This document shows positions 42,488-52,715 of a stretch of 64,000 bases of DNA, one piece after another (the first letter of the stretch is position 1; the number at the start of each line of letters is the position of its first letter). The stretch covers positions 12,507,501 to 12,571,500 of the forward strand of contig WPIO01000001.1 in NCBI GenBank assembly GCA_009760855.2, given 5' to 3'. The notes under the pieces were generated by a model. That model made no database searches, was not told where the DNA came from, and saw only the letters and a program-made list of their open reading frames with translations. The DNA comes from Cristatella mucedo. Taxonomy: Eukaryota > Bryozoa > Phylactolaemata > Cristatellidae. The position numbers and the translations under genes are program-made.

Positions 42488-43275
42488 TGCTTGGGCACAA
42501 TTCTGTCCTCCTAATCTCGCAGGTCTATGATATAGATATAGTATATATTTCTTCCACAAAAATTTTGCTTTTGTGTTCAGAAGAGTAATACTTTGAAATT
42601 CTTTGGCTTTACGCTTGGCACGGTACGGACAGGTTCGCAATTATAGCATGAATTGTGTCACAACCCGAATCAGTTAGGGTTATTTGGCCGTAACACTATA
42701 GGGTAACGGTATAACTACATTAAACAAACTTTTTTAAGTTATTAAAGAGTAGGAAAAGTAGATAGCCTTACTTGATTGACATAAGAGTGAAAAAGTACTC
42801 CATGAAAGCACCTGTTTTTATGTATGTGGACTACAAAGAATATTTCAAAAAGTCTGTCAAGACAAGCCCTAAACATTTCATTTCACATTCAAACACTGCA
42901 AGAGAACTCTTGACGGTGAGATGAACAACTGTTGCTCGTTAGACGCAATTCATTAATAATAAGAAAAATATTAGTAATGGCTGATTTGACAGCCTCTTTT
43001 GTTAAGCAACAGAAGAGATTTTACGGCTATCACCACCGCTTGCAGTGTCTATAAACAATCGCCCACTGGAGGATTCGAACCCACAACTTTGGGACCGAGA
43101 TTGTGAACAGAAACCACCTTACGCAATGTGCCATCACGGCTTATAATAATTTATTGTTCAGTATTGGGCGATTTTTGAAATTGAAGCCTATATTTTATAT
43201 AATTTTGGTATGGCTTACCGGTTGTTACGTGGGGAGAAAGAGTGCCGTGAAGTTAACCATAGCAAAAATTTGGTC
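42488..43275. repeat. Unclassified dispersed repeat D1, copy 2 (split by SINE-A)
   Basis: It aligns with D1 copy 1 at 32,155-33,560. The segments 42,488-42,974 and 43,142-43,275 are contiguous in copy 1 (about 33,030-33,560), while the L2-like insertion of copy 1 is absent here at about 42,598. Confidence 0.73.
42975..43141 (-). mobile_element. SINE-A inserted in D1 copy 2
   Basis: On the minus strand: AAGCCGTGATGGCACATTGCG (A-box region), GTTGTGGGTTCGAATCCTCC (B box), the body CACTGCAAGCGGTGGTGATAG and the end GAGGCTGTCAAATCAGC. D1 copy 1 lacks this insertion. Confidence 0.88.
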
Positions 43276-45389
43276 ACTGCAACAGAGTGACCACTCAAGC
43301 AATATCTACTTCTGCATATTGTCCTCTTCCAAACTTTGAGCTGTCAAGAGCTCGGTTCCCAAAATTTATTCACACGTTCATTCGTCCATTACCACGAAAA
43401 CCCACTGCCCTACGCTCCGTGAGCCCTCCCCTCCAGACAGCCTCCGGAGACAGGAGGTGGGGGTCAGCCGTTTTTAGAAAAAAAAGCAGAAAATAAGCAG
43501 AATTAGAAGATATAGCTGATTCAGATTCTAATTTCACCGAGGCGGCTTATGAGAGAACGCCGTGCTTTGCTAACCATGAAGTTCTCAATAAACTGATCAG
43601 ACACCTTGGTCACATACCAAGTCCAGGACTGGGCATCTGAAATCTAGGCTCGAGGAGTAGAACTTACTGGGTGAAAGCGTGAAATTAACATATCAGAGAT
43701 AGCGGGACCACCTTTTTCCAACTTCTTCAGTCGGAAAGATTGACTGCGCTTCAGCAGCAACGTGATCGGTCTATGTGATGCTATAGAAATCACCCGTAAC
43801 CTGAGAGGACGTCCATTCATACAGAGTTCATTCGCGACGCGCAAAGTAGTTCTGCTTCATAACGTAAACAAGGACCAGCCTTGTCCAATGGCTTTTTCTG
43901 CTCATCTTAGAGGACAACACCAATATCAAGATGTGGCTGATGTGTGCTTTGATACATGGCGACAATAGATAAGAGATCTTTGGGCAATTCAAAATGGTGT
44001 CATTTCTGGTATGATGTCTAACAATAATAAGAATAGTAATATAACAAAAAATAAAAATATATTATTATTATTATATGTCTCCATTACGGTTTCACGAAGT
44101 TTTTAATTTGTTTTTTCTTTACCTTTGGGACATTCGGAACGCTAAGGAACTCTATAACAAAAGAATCTGGCCCCATTGAGCCGAATTCCCTCTATGGAAG
44201 AGCGACATCACGTGTCCCGGCTCTAGACTACGAAACAGCTTTCAAGTGCCTCTGAGATGTCTTTCCAGAGCTTTCAGAGGCAGGGTGTAAAGTGCAAAGC
44301 TTGCATCTTCATTGAACCACAGATGAAGAAGATAATCGAGTGTTGGGAATTTGCCAAGTAGCTTAACAGGACGGAGCAAGCGGTTACAGTCGTTCACGGC
44401 TTTCTGGGCGATCAGAATTCTGAAAACTTTAAACAGTGGGCTCCGGCTCATTTAACGAACTATATCAAAATCGGACGCCAAATTTCATCTAAAGCTCCAT
44501 ATCCGTGACGCTCCTCTTAAAAATTCGCGGATAATATGAGTACGTCTTCAAGGGGAGCCAAGCAAACGCTTTCACCAGGATATCCACGAGTTTTACCGTC
44601 ATTACCTAAGATAGTACACCGATAACGTGAAGCGGAACTATGCCCGGGTCTTACTATAGAAGACGACTTGCAGTGTAGCAGTAATTAAGAATATTTGCTC
44701 ATTAGAAACCTTAGAGTGCTAATTTTTGTGTGACTCAAGACTACGTAGTTTCTAACTTTGTGTTCGCTTGCTGTTCTTTTGACTAAATTTAAATCACAAG
44801 CAAATTTATTTGTTTTCGCATAGAATGTATTAAGTTCAAGTCAATCACTACGCTGATCACATAAGATACTTGTGTAGAGAATGGTGGCCATTTTCTATAC
44901 TTCTGATGCACAAGCTTTTAGGAGGAAGTCCACACGACCTTTTTGAGAAATAGTTGAATCGCTGATCTTTAACCCAAAGTTTAAGTCGAATATCGACCAT
45001 CTTCTTACTGGCTCACAAGCAAACATGCCACGTTGTTCTACTCGATCCCCCTTGATTGCCTTCCCTGCTTTCCCCGAAACCTCACATCGTGGCCTCCTCG
45101 TCTTCTCCACCTGTTTGTCTGTCTCTGTTTGACTCGTCGCCAAGTTTGCCATCTGGGCTGAAAAGACCAACAATCCTCCAGACCTTGTCCTAAGTGTTCT
45201 CTTTAGGAGGTGTATTATCTACTGCAGTCCACCGTAACATCATACACTATTCATATTTCGTTTTTTGGCCGTTGAAGTATCTGACCCTCTGAAAGCAATT
45301 GTAAGTAGGTAACTCATTAAAAGGCCGACCATAGACACAATGAAAATCCTGGTAAGACATAGACAAAATGAAAATCCTAGCTACCTTAT
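43276..45389. other. Gene-less AT-rich stretch
   Basis: Short frames only. An AT-rich low-complexity patch with ATT repeats lies at 44,020-44,073. A small tandem duplication (CATAGACA.AATGAAAATCCT) lies near 45,332-45,378. Confidence 0.5.
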
Positions 45390-46010
45390 CCAGTCATCCT
45401 TCTGTCATTCGTATCCAAGAAACTTTAACGAGTGATAGCCTAGCAGCTATAAGATTATACCAAAATTAATCAGATCTTATTAGCAACTTCCATTTGAAAT
45501 TTAGAGCTTACCACTCCCACAGGTACTTCTATGTTGGGTGGTTAACAGTGATCTTCCGAACAATGCTAGTCAGCGTATGGCCTACGTGCTAATTGCCATG
45601 GATCTCTCAGCAGCATCTGACGCTATTGCTAAGATACTTGTGTATACTAATTGAAGATACTTTTAGAGTGCCTCTTCGCACACCTAGGTGTCACTGACAC
45701 AGTGCTGCTAAACTGGTTTTAAATCCTAGCCCAGCGAGAGGTGTCAGAGTGTCGATGTAAATAAATGGCTATCGGACATCCGAGGTGCCCTTGGGGCTAG
45801 GAATTAGGTCCTCGTTGAATCAGTGTCTATACTCCACCTCAGGCGGATGTCTTTACCAAATTCAATCTCGGCTTCCAATTCTGAGCCGATGATACTTAGC
45901 TCTACTGATCCGTTGACTCTTCGAACCCTTGCACTGCATGCGACTCAGCTGCCTACCTTACACCTTGCATCAACGGCAGTTGCACTTGAATGTCGATTAA
46001 TTTCGTGATG
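45390..46010 (+). pseudogene. L2-like reverse transcriptase, fingers and palm (decayed)
   Basis: Scattered across three frames are the landmarks of an L2/CR1-type reverse transcriptase in the right order: FVSKKL then RVIA and QL (from the NLPFLSKVLE-type region), FRAYHSHRTSMLGVVN (from the HHSTETALL-type region), VLIAMDLSAASDAI (first catalytic Asp region), then LGVTDT, a GxxPRCPWG-like turn, and ADDT-LY (the catalytic ADD motif, near 45,885-45,900). Many stops and frameshifts separate them. It is the only palm-domain fragment of this element type in the window. Confidence 0.8.
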
Positions 46011-46514
46011 CTTAAGTGTGACTAATATTTATAGACTAGCTGACATCCTAGATGAAAGCCCTGACTAATCGAATATAATAATAATAACATGTATGTATAT
46101 AAGAAGAATAATAATGAATAACAATATTATACCGCTGCAATTTCCACAATAAGCATAAGAGAGCTGCGGTTTTAATTCAAAATTATACGTAGTGGTGTTT
46201 TGGGCTTACCCACCAAATTTCACGCGGTTGCGCATTGTCCGTTTTCATGCTATATCTTCCAATGGCCCGTGCCAGCCAACCATTTTACGTATTCGAAAAG
46301 TGACACGGCTGCCATTTCCTCAAAATGCTTTGGGGGTGCTCACTGGGCCTTGCCATCGGAGGTCATAGTAAGGGAATTCGTAAACGAAAAAGCATGCCAT
46401 TCGGCGGGTAAACCTGGATCACTGTTTTCTCTAATTTGCAATCAAAACTGCAGCTGTGCGAAGCTTTTTGTGGAAACGGCAGCTCGCATCAACCGCTCCT
46501 CGGCTTACAGTTGT
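46011..46514. other. AT-rich spacer between two LINE relics
   Basis: Contains an ATA-rich patch near 46,076-46,130 and a plus-strand frame of about 109 codons (46,200-46,529) without a recognisable family. Confidence 0.45.
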
Positions 46515-46700
46515 GGCGAACTAAGTTGAAAAGACTTTGGCCACCGGGCCCTCAGTTCAAATGCACCGAAAGTTTGGAACTCGCTCCTAGCCTTTGTCAC
46601 CACTCGCATTGGCTTTACCTCATTCAAGTTTATACCAAAGAAGCATCGGTTCCACTCAACTTTCCCATGCTCGTGAGAACTTGCTTTTTTGTTGCTTTGT
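46515..46700 (+). pseudogene. C-terminus of a second, diverged L2/CR1-like element
   Basis: One frame reads KDFGHRALSSNAPKVWNSLL, then FTSFKFIPKKHRFHSTF. This matches the pattern KSFGDRAFSSYAPKAWNSLP ... TFKRNLKTHLFRTAF of the other copies but is clearly more diverged. The context on either side is not recognisable and no 3' hairpin follows. It may be the far end of the element whose palm lies at 45.4-46.0 kb, or a separate one. Confidence 0.65.
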
Positions 46701-47794
46701 ACTTGGCGTGCTTAGCTGTCTCGATTCATTGTACACCACTAACCAGCGACCCTAACTTTATTCATGTGTGATTTTGCCTGCTTTTCTGAGTACGATACCT
46801 TTATTTTCATTAGCTCTTGGTCATCGCTTTCCTTGCAGCGATTTTTAATGCGTCTTGATACAGATTTCGAAAGGGAACATCGCTGGCTATTCGTGGCAAG
46901 CAGGGTGCTAAAATGCACGAATACTGAGGCTTCTGCTATCGCTGCCAAATCGCTGCTTCCACCAAAGCCTGTGAGTGCCTGATAGAACGCGTTAAAAAAA
47001 GTTATTCAGATACGCTTCTGGCAGCAATTTTACTCTGGCAGCCGATTTTCTCCTGCCAGTGCGATTTTATCTTATATCATTCAAGAGTATTTTGTCAGCG
47101 TCTACTTGTGAACATTTTAACAACTTCCAACAGATTTAGGAGTTCCGTTGAATGTCAAGATCGTGTTAGCCTGAAAGACAGACGTTTGTCAGAGCTTCGC
47201 CGTGCTACGGCATGTGTTGCATGAGAATACGCTGCAGCTGCTCCTGAGCTGTGGCCTTTGCCACAAAGACATTACACCTATCTGGTCCTTGCATTGCATG
47301 CAGCTAGTCCGTCTCGAAGCATGGCTAGCGAGTCGTAAGTACGGCACCAATGCACGCGGGTAGACAGCAAGCCGACGATTCAAGAGCATTGCAGCGATCG
47401 GCCATACCTAACAGAACAAGTCTGTGCCGTTAAGGCGAAGCAGTCTATCCCATGGCTGCACACAGCACCGGCACCATGCATTCATCAACAGCCGTAGCGT
47501 ACAACTCATCATCTCGAAGCCCTGAGTCCAGCTGACTGACAGTGGCCACACATGTTCAGTCTACATGTTCTAAACTTTGTATCACTATTGCAAATATTAT
47601 TTCATTACTAGCTCTTACCACTCAGTAGCCGCTAAGTAAAATTGCAATCATGGTCATTAAAACGAATTAATTTAGCAGGCGAAGACTTCAATATACTCTT
47701 TCACCACGTTGTAAATAGCTCTAGTCGCTATAAGCATCTTGATAGGTTATTTAAAAACTGTGTACAAGTTAGAATGATAACTCGTGCATAACGA
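46701..47794. other. Gene-less stretch
   Basis: Short frames only; nothing recognised. Confidence 0.5.
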
Positions 47795-47917
47795 ACTAAG
47801 GTGCTTCACATCTGCCACGGGGCTCGAGCCAACCACCTCGGTCGTCTAATAAAATCACTTTGGCCTTGGTTGAGGCGAGCGCCTTAACCACTGGGCCAAA
47901 CCATCGCGGCTTGCTCC
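47795..47917 (-). mobile_element. SINE-B, tRNA-derived, tail truncated
   Basis: On the minus strand: GCCGCGATGGTTTGGCCCAG and GTGGTTAAGGCGCTC (A-box region, best preserved head of the family), GGTTGGCTCGAGCCCCGTGG (B box), then GCAGATGTGAAGCACCTTAG, where the shared L2-like tail begins and is cut short. Confidence 0.87.
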
Positions 47918-48562
47918 AATGAGTTAGGGTGTACAAATTGACCAAAGCCAAGAGGCGGTGCGCTAGGTGTAGCAGTGGCGTGGGGGTGTGGCTACTTTCT
48001 GTCCGACTTTCTCTCCTTTCCCAGCTACGACACTCCCTTGCCAAGTCGCTGTCGCCGGGCAAGACGAGTAAGACGAGCGACAGTTTGACTAAACCTTTTT
48101 ATTTAAGATATATAAGATACGAGATATGGGGTGTATAAGATCGAATGCGTTTATAATTACCGATTAACTAAACAGTGCCGCTGGATGCCCCTGTGGTACA
48201 TCAGGCCACAGGGGCGGGTGGGACGAGGGAAGAAACACTATGAACGTTCCCGAAAGCGGGAGAGATGGCAGCGGGTGAAAGCAATCTTTGAGGTAGTTAT
48301 GGCAATCCCGAAGTGCCAACCACTCGCCAGATGTACGATTAAATGCGTAACGGGGACTCGCGGGCACATGTCAGCTCGCCGAAGGCTCCAACTCAGAGGG
48401 GCCTTACGAACGACATACTGCACGGGAACGCCGAATTTACAATAACAGGATGCACGAGTAACTCCGTTTGGATGTGGATGCTGAGCGACTCCGACACACC
48501 TCAGCAGATATCAAGCCTTGGCCGACCAACTGCCTCTGGCACATTGCCCAGATCAAAATAAA
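47918..48562. other. Gene-less stretch
   Basis: Overlapping frames of 60-105 codons on both strands; nothing recognised. Confidence 0.45.
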
Positions 48563-48733
48563 ATGCTAGCTGATACAACAGCCTCGTTTTGTATAGCAAC
48601 AGAAGAGCCTGTTCGGCTATCACCACCGCTTGCAGTGGTGATAAAAGATCGTCCACCGCAGTATTCGAACCCACGACCTCAGGGCCGAGGTCATGAAAAG
48701 CAACCGCCTTACCTAGCAAGCCATTACGGCTCA
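48563..48733 (-). mobile_element. SINE-A, tRNA-derived
   Basis: On the minus strand: GAGCCGTAATGGCTTGCTAG (A-box region), CATGACCTCGGCCCTGAGGT (inverted repeat), GGGTTCGAATACTGCGGTGG (B box), CACTGCAAGCGGTGGTGATAG and AGGCTGTTGTATCAGCTAGC. It lies about 40 bases from an L2-like copy. Confidence 0.9.
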
Positions 48734-48772
48734 CCAGGATAAGGAGTGTCATCGCCAATCCGGCCTAAAGTC

Positions 48773-49111
48773 AAAGGTCTCGCCGACCTGCACTGGCTAC
48801 CAGTCAAGCAACGGATTGACTTCAAGCTTTTGTCCCTCACTTTTAGGTCCCTTCATTCTATGGCTCCAGCCTATCTGTCAGATATACTACCCCATCAGGC
48901 TAAGCATCGTACCACCCGCTTTTCGGAATCCAACAGTCTAGAAATACCTCATACCAACCTTAAATCCTTTGGAGACCGTGCATTTAGTTCGTATGCTCCC
49001 AAAGCCTGGAACTCCCTCCCGACCTGCGTCAGAACATCCGCCGACCTGACCACATTTAAAAGGAACCTAAAAACACACCTATTTAGGACAGCATTCAGTG
49101 GGTCCCTGTGA
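48773..49111 (+). pseudogene. L2-like reverse transcriptase C-terminus (truncated, frame open)
   Basis: About 110 uninterrupted codons: LADLHWLPVKQRIDFKLLS, YLSDILPHQAKHRTTRFSE, SFGDRAFSSYAPKAWNSLP, TTFKRNLKTHLFRTAF, then stop. Nearly identical to the 32.3 kb copy over this region, which indicates recent activity of one source element. The catalytic domains are absent. Confidence 0.92.
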
Positions 49112-49348
49112 TTCGTCCTTCACGTGCTTATGCGTGCTGACACTGTGCTTGCTGCCACTAACCACATTTGCATACTGACCCTGTGCATGTCACCCGTAAC
49201 CATATTATTCATTTCGTTTGTTTTTCAAGCATGATTTTACCTACCATTCAATTGCATTTCACTTTACAGAAAATGTAAAGCGCCTAGAGAGAGAGATTAA
49301 GTTATCTGAGGGCACTTTATCAAGTGAATTATTATTATTATTATTAAA
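48773..49348 (+). mobile_element. L2-like non-LTR retrotransposon, 3' end
   Basis: The plus-strand copy begins at the codons for LADLHWLPVK and runs through the C-terminus, a 3' UTR (GGGTCCCTGTGATTCGTCC ... CCATATTATTCATTTCG), the hairpin (TAAAGCGCCTAGAGAGAGAG ... GGGCACTTTATCAAGTG, about 49,278-49,325) and a pure (ATT)n tail. Confidence 0.94.
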
Positions 49349-49884
49349 GGTCAGGTTGAGCCCGGTCAGTGACCCTAGCTAGGCATGGGAGCTTTCTATT
49401 GCACAGTTGCTGTCGAAGCCTGAGGACCATTCGATGTGTGTTCGGCGGACATCAGCACTAGACTCGGGCAGCAAGTAAAAGGTGAGAGGCACAACTGAAT
49501 TAGTTTCACTCTCCGAAGAATTTGAATAGAATATAGCTTCCAGCTAAAAGCGACTAGATATCAGTACCAACGTCGACGGCAGGCTGAACAAGCGGAATCG
49601 GTGAGGTTTTGTTGATTGTGTTGGCAGTTTCCCCTTTCTTGAATTAGTAAAGCAAAACTAGCTGTCGTTGCTAGCCATCGAGTGAGCAGTAAATAATGTA
49701 GGCTTAAGCTGGGCACTAAGTCTTTCTGAAGAGTGTCAGCATGAGAAACAGAAAAACATGTCATCGAATGAGCAATGAATGTAACAAGAACGCTTGTGCT
49801 TTAGTAGGAACTCGTGGGCTCATATCTCCGGACTACAAACCAAATCATGAGCTCAAATCATATAAAGCTATATCTACTGTCGCT
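49349..49884. other. Gene-less stretch
   Basis: It could hold further decayed reverse transcriptase of the minus-strand element that follows, but no motif could be recognised. Confidence 0.45.
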
Positions 49885-50715
49885 ACGATCACAGCGATCT
49901 GCGCTTTTGAGCAGATGTTCTCGTTCGGTGCTCTACTAGTCTGCTACGAGAAACGGCAGTAGGGAGACAGGGCGGAAGTTGATTAAATTCTCTTGGTTTT
50001 ATTAGTGAACTTCCAGGAGCCATACTTGAGAGGTACAGGTATAAGACCTGAGGCAAAGCACGCTTTAGCATTGTGGTTAAGCATGAGAACAGCACATCTA
50101 CACATTGCGGAAATAGGACAGTGGGAAAAGGACCTATGTGGGTAGTAGTCTTCTTTGAATGGAAAATTAAGTTCAGGATGAAGTCACCAGTGACAGGCTT
50201 GAAGCTGAGGGATGTTACTACAGTTGCCTTAGGGATGAACTCACTGATCTTCTCAAACTTGCTGACAAACAAGCTGGAGAATCATTCTTCTTGATCACCA
50301 CAAGGGTTATTGATAAGGAGCTAATCTGTAATAATAATAATAATAATGCACTTGATAAAGCGCCCTCAAAGAACTCAATCTCCTTCTAGGTGCTTTACAT
50401 TTGCTTCAAAGGAAAAATATGTGAGTGGCTAAGGAGATGGTTGATGGTAGATTACAACCGGATTGGATCATGCATCCGTGGTTCGACAATATTTTTTTAC
50501 AAAAGCTAGACTTGACCTTTGCTAGAATAGATTAGTGTATCTGGAGTAGTCATGGTTTGCCTCACTTGATGGATATGCAGGCCCGCTCTACTGCATACTT
50601 TCTCGAGGTTAAGCTTAGTAGACCTAGTTGGTGTAATGTCTGTGGCAAAAAACCATAAGGCATCTGGGCGAGGGTGCACAGTCTGTTTAATCAGAGGAGC
50701 AAACACGCCAAGAAC
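49885..50715 (-). pseudogene. L2-like linker and reverse transcriptase N-terminus (decayed, interrupted)
   Basis: The minus-strand frame reads KQTVHPRPDALWFFATDI (RPxxPW motif of the endonuclease-RT linker), LEKVCSRAGLHIHQVRQTM, then KKILS and CNLPSTIS. After the nested tail it resumes with FVSKFEKISEFIP, SFKPVTGDFILNLI (the SFxPVTxxEVLKLI-type motif) and PFPTVLFPQCVDVLFSCLT (DPxPTxLLKxCLDVL-type). These precede the catalytic palm, which is not found here. Confidence 0.82.
50327..50425 (-). mobile_element. L2-like 3' tail nested in an older L2-like copy
   Basis: On the minus strand: CAAATGTAAAGCACCTAGAA, GGAGATTGAGTTCTTTGAG, GGCGCTTTATCAAGTGCATT, then a perfect (ATT)n. The reading frame of the older element resumes on both sides, so this is a separate, later insertion of about 95 bases. 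Confidence 0.85.
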
Positions 50716-51430
50716 GTCGGCTAGTGTCTTGTTGCAGTATTCTAATAGTGAGAACGAGTCGGTAATCAGATTGAGTAGCAGGGACTATTTTCATGTGTGC
50801 TGCATCAATTTAATATGTCTTAAGGTTTCACGATACACAGACGATTCTGAATTTTGAGTAGGACACAAACTGCAGAATGTATGAGATCCGTTTGTATTCA
50901 TATTTTCACAATTCGGCGATAACACGAAACGATACCATGCAATCGTAGCAGAACATTTAATCGAGCTATGACCCTTGTAGCGAGTGGCGTCATGCACATA
51001 AATCACAAGAGAAAACCAGTCAATCAGTTCACAAAATATGGCTAAAATATGCGAGTCGTTGAAATGAATGTTAAAATCACACAGAACTAGGAAGAAACGC
51101 TTTTTGGCACACATAATAGAGTTGATGTCGCACAAATCGGGAATAGAAGAGGATGTGACACATGGGGGTGATAGATTAATGCCAACATTGGCAACTTGCT
51201 GTTCGAGGGACTAAAATCAAGAGATTCGAAAGACTACCTCGATGGGACGGCAAGCGCTTTTTAAAATAGAAGGGTGGAGGTGCAAAAATGGCGACCAGGC
51301 CACCAGTTTTGATTGATCAAGGAGTTTGAAAGAAAAAGATGCCTGCCAAGGTGGCGTCGGTTATGGTCTGGCAGATCGTAGATTTCAGCCACGTCTCAGT
51401 CAAAGCAAGCAGGTCAAGGGCATCGTCAAT
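50700..51430 (-). pseudogene. L2-like AP-type endonuclease domain (decayed)
   Basis: In L2-type ORF2 the endonuclease nicks target DNA to prime reverse transcription. Landmarks on the minus strand in order: DALDLLALTETWLKS (the TETWL motif), KTGGLVAIF (GGGVA-type motif), KKRFLVLCDFNIHFNDSH (the GDFN motif, with Gly changed to Cys), IYVHDATRYKGHSS and MVSFRVIAEL near the SDHxxV position. The pieces lie in different frames. The Cys for Gly before DFN and the frame breaks mean it is inactive. Confidence 0.82.
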
Positions 51431-51714
51431 ACTCACGTCACGCGCGTATTATTAGAAGGCTGAATGCACCTTGAGAAAGCCTTCACAAAATAAAATTCAA
51501 GATTTGCCGTTAGGGTTATAGTAGGCCTGATGACACTTAAGTTAGAATGATTCATAGCAGAGATTGAAGGAGAGCATGTAGATCGGTTGGATACGACATT
51601 TGAAATATGAAATATGTGCCACTGACCCCACTCTTTCAATAAGTACGACTTTAAGAGATCTTTATAGTTCGTGACCTCTAGCAGATGCAGCCGCAACCAG
51701 GAAATCATTTGGAC

Positions 51715-52340
51715 GACAACAGCAAAGCGAAAAACTCTACAGCTAGGCTTGTCCGTCGTGAATGTCCGGCTGCCACGTCACAACACTTCTCGCCGACCTG
51801 CACTGGCTCCCAGTCAAGCAGCTCATCGACTTCATTGCTCTGCCACTCACCTTTAGATCCTTTTGTTCTCTGGCTCTAGCCTACCTATCAGACTACTACT
51901 CGACCGGGATTCCCATCGTAACACCCACTTTCCGAATCAAATCGCTTAGGTAGACCTCATAAGTGCCTTGCATTCTTTCGAGACCATGTCTTTAGTACGC
52001 GTGCTCCCAAAGCCTGAAACTCACTCAGACTGACGTCGCAATGTCCGCTGACTTGACAACATTTGAAAAGAAGCTAAAACGCATCGATTTATCGTAGCAT
52101 TTATTGGTTCACTGTGAGTTGTCCTATGTGTGCTTATGTTTGCAGACACAGTGAGCATACTGCCACTAACTATATTTGCATGTTGACCCTGAGAATATCA
52201 CCTCTAAACGTTTTATGCTCGTTGGAATTGAGCATGCTACCACTGATCATTCATTCGATCATGCTTCTTTGCAGTATAGGTAAAGCGCCTAGTTGATATT
52301 AATTTCTCATAGGACACCATACAAATCTATTATTATTTTT
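51715..52340 (+). mobile_element. L2-like non-LTR retrotransposon, 3' end, second subfamily
   Basis: The plus-strand copy reads NSTARLVRRECP, LADLHWLPVKQLIDF, LPLTFRSFCSLALAYLSD, then after frame breaks the AxKAxNSL and LTTFEKKLK regions, a 3' UTR and a decayed hairpin (GTAAAGCGCCTAGTTGATA ... CATAGGACACCATACAAATC). It shares ACCGGGAT..CCAT and AACACCCACTTT with the 59.5 kb copy, and these differ from the 14.6/32.3/48.8 kb copies. Confidence 0.87.
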
Positions 52341-52514
52341 TTTCTTTTCGGCTTGCACCGATCGAATTTAAAAGTAAACTGCAATTTGCAAACGGAAATG
52401 TTGCAGCGGACAAGATACCAATGATCGTTTGATGTGTGGAGGCCTTCTGCTCACACTCAGGCTTCGAGACTTACTGACCAGCTCTCTTGAGGGCTCGATA
52501 AGACTTTAAAAAAT

Positions 52515-52715
52515 ATTACGGCTTGCTTATTTAGCAGGCTCATCCGAGTTGCAGTAATTGGCCGTGAGCTGCTATCTGCACTCTTGCAGTGAGTGATATA
52601 GGATTCATTTTTGCAGGACTGGAACTTACAAATTGCGTTGTTACAGTGCTCGAACCTACGAACTAGATAGCGAAGTCCAAGAATGCTCCTTGGCTAAAAC
52701 CTTAGAGCTCGCTAG
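52515..52715 (-). mobile_element. Degenerate tRNA-derived SINE, SINE-A-like
   Basis: On the minus strand: TCGTAGGTTCGAGCACTG (B-box region), CACTGCAAGAGTGCAGATAG (body) and GAGCCTGCTAAATAAGCAAG (end), all alignable with SINE-A but diverged. The A-box region is weak. Confidence 0.6.

Larger units (their letters stand above)
49885..51710 (-). mobile_element. L2-like non-LTR retrotransposon, 5' and central part (old copy)
   Basis: Read on the minus strand, this is the only fragment in the window that keeps the endonuclease and linker. The order is endonuclease (about 51,400 down to 50,860), linker (about 50,710-50,430), and reverse transcriptase N-terminal region (about 50,290-49,885). A short younger L2-like tail interrupts the linker at 50,327-50,425. 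Many stops and frameshifts mark it as old. No 3' end is present. Confidence 0.8.

Noticed and set aside
25685-48733. tRNA genes at the GGTTCGAAT motifs
   Set aside because: B boxes are present but the acceptor stems and anticodon arms do not form, and the same sequences recur with a common non-tRNA body. They are SINEs.
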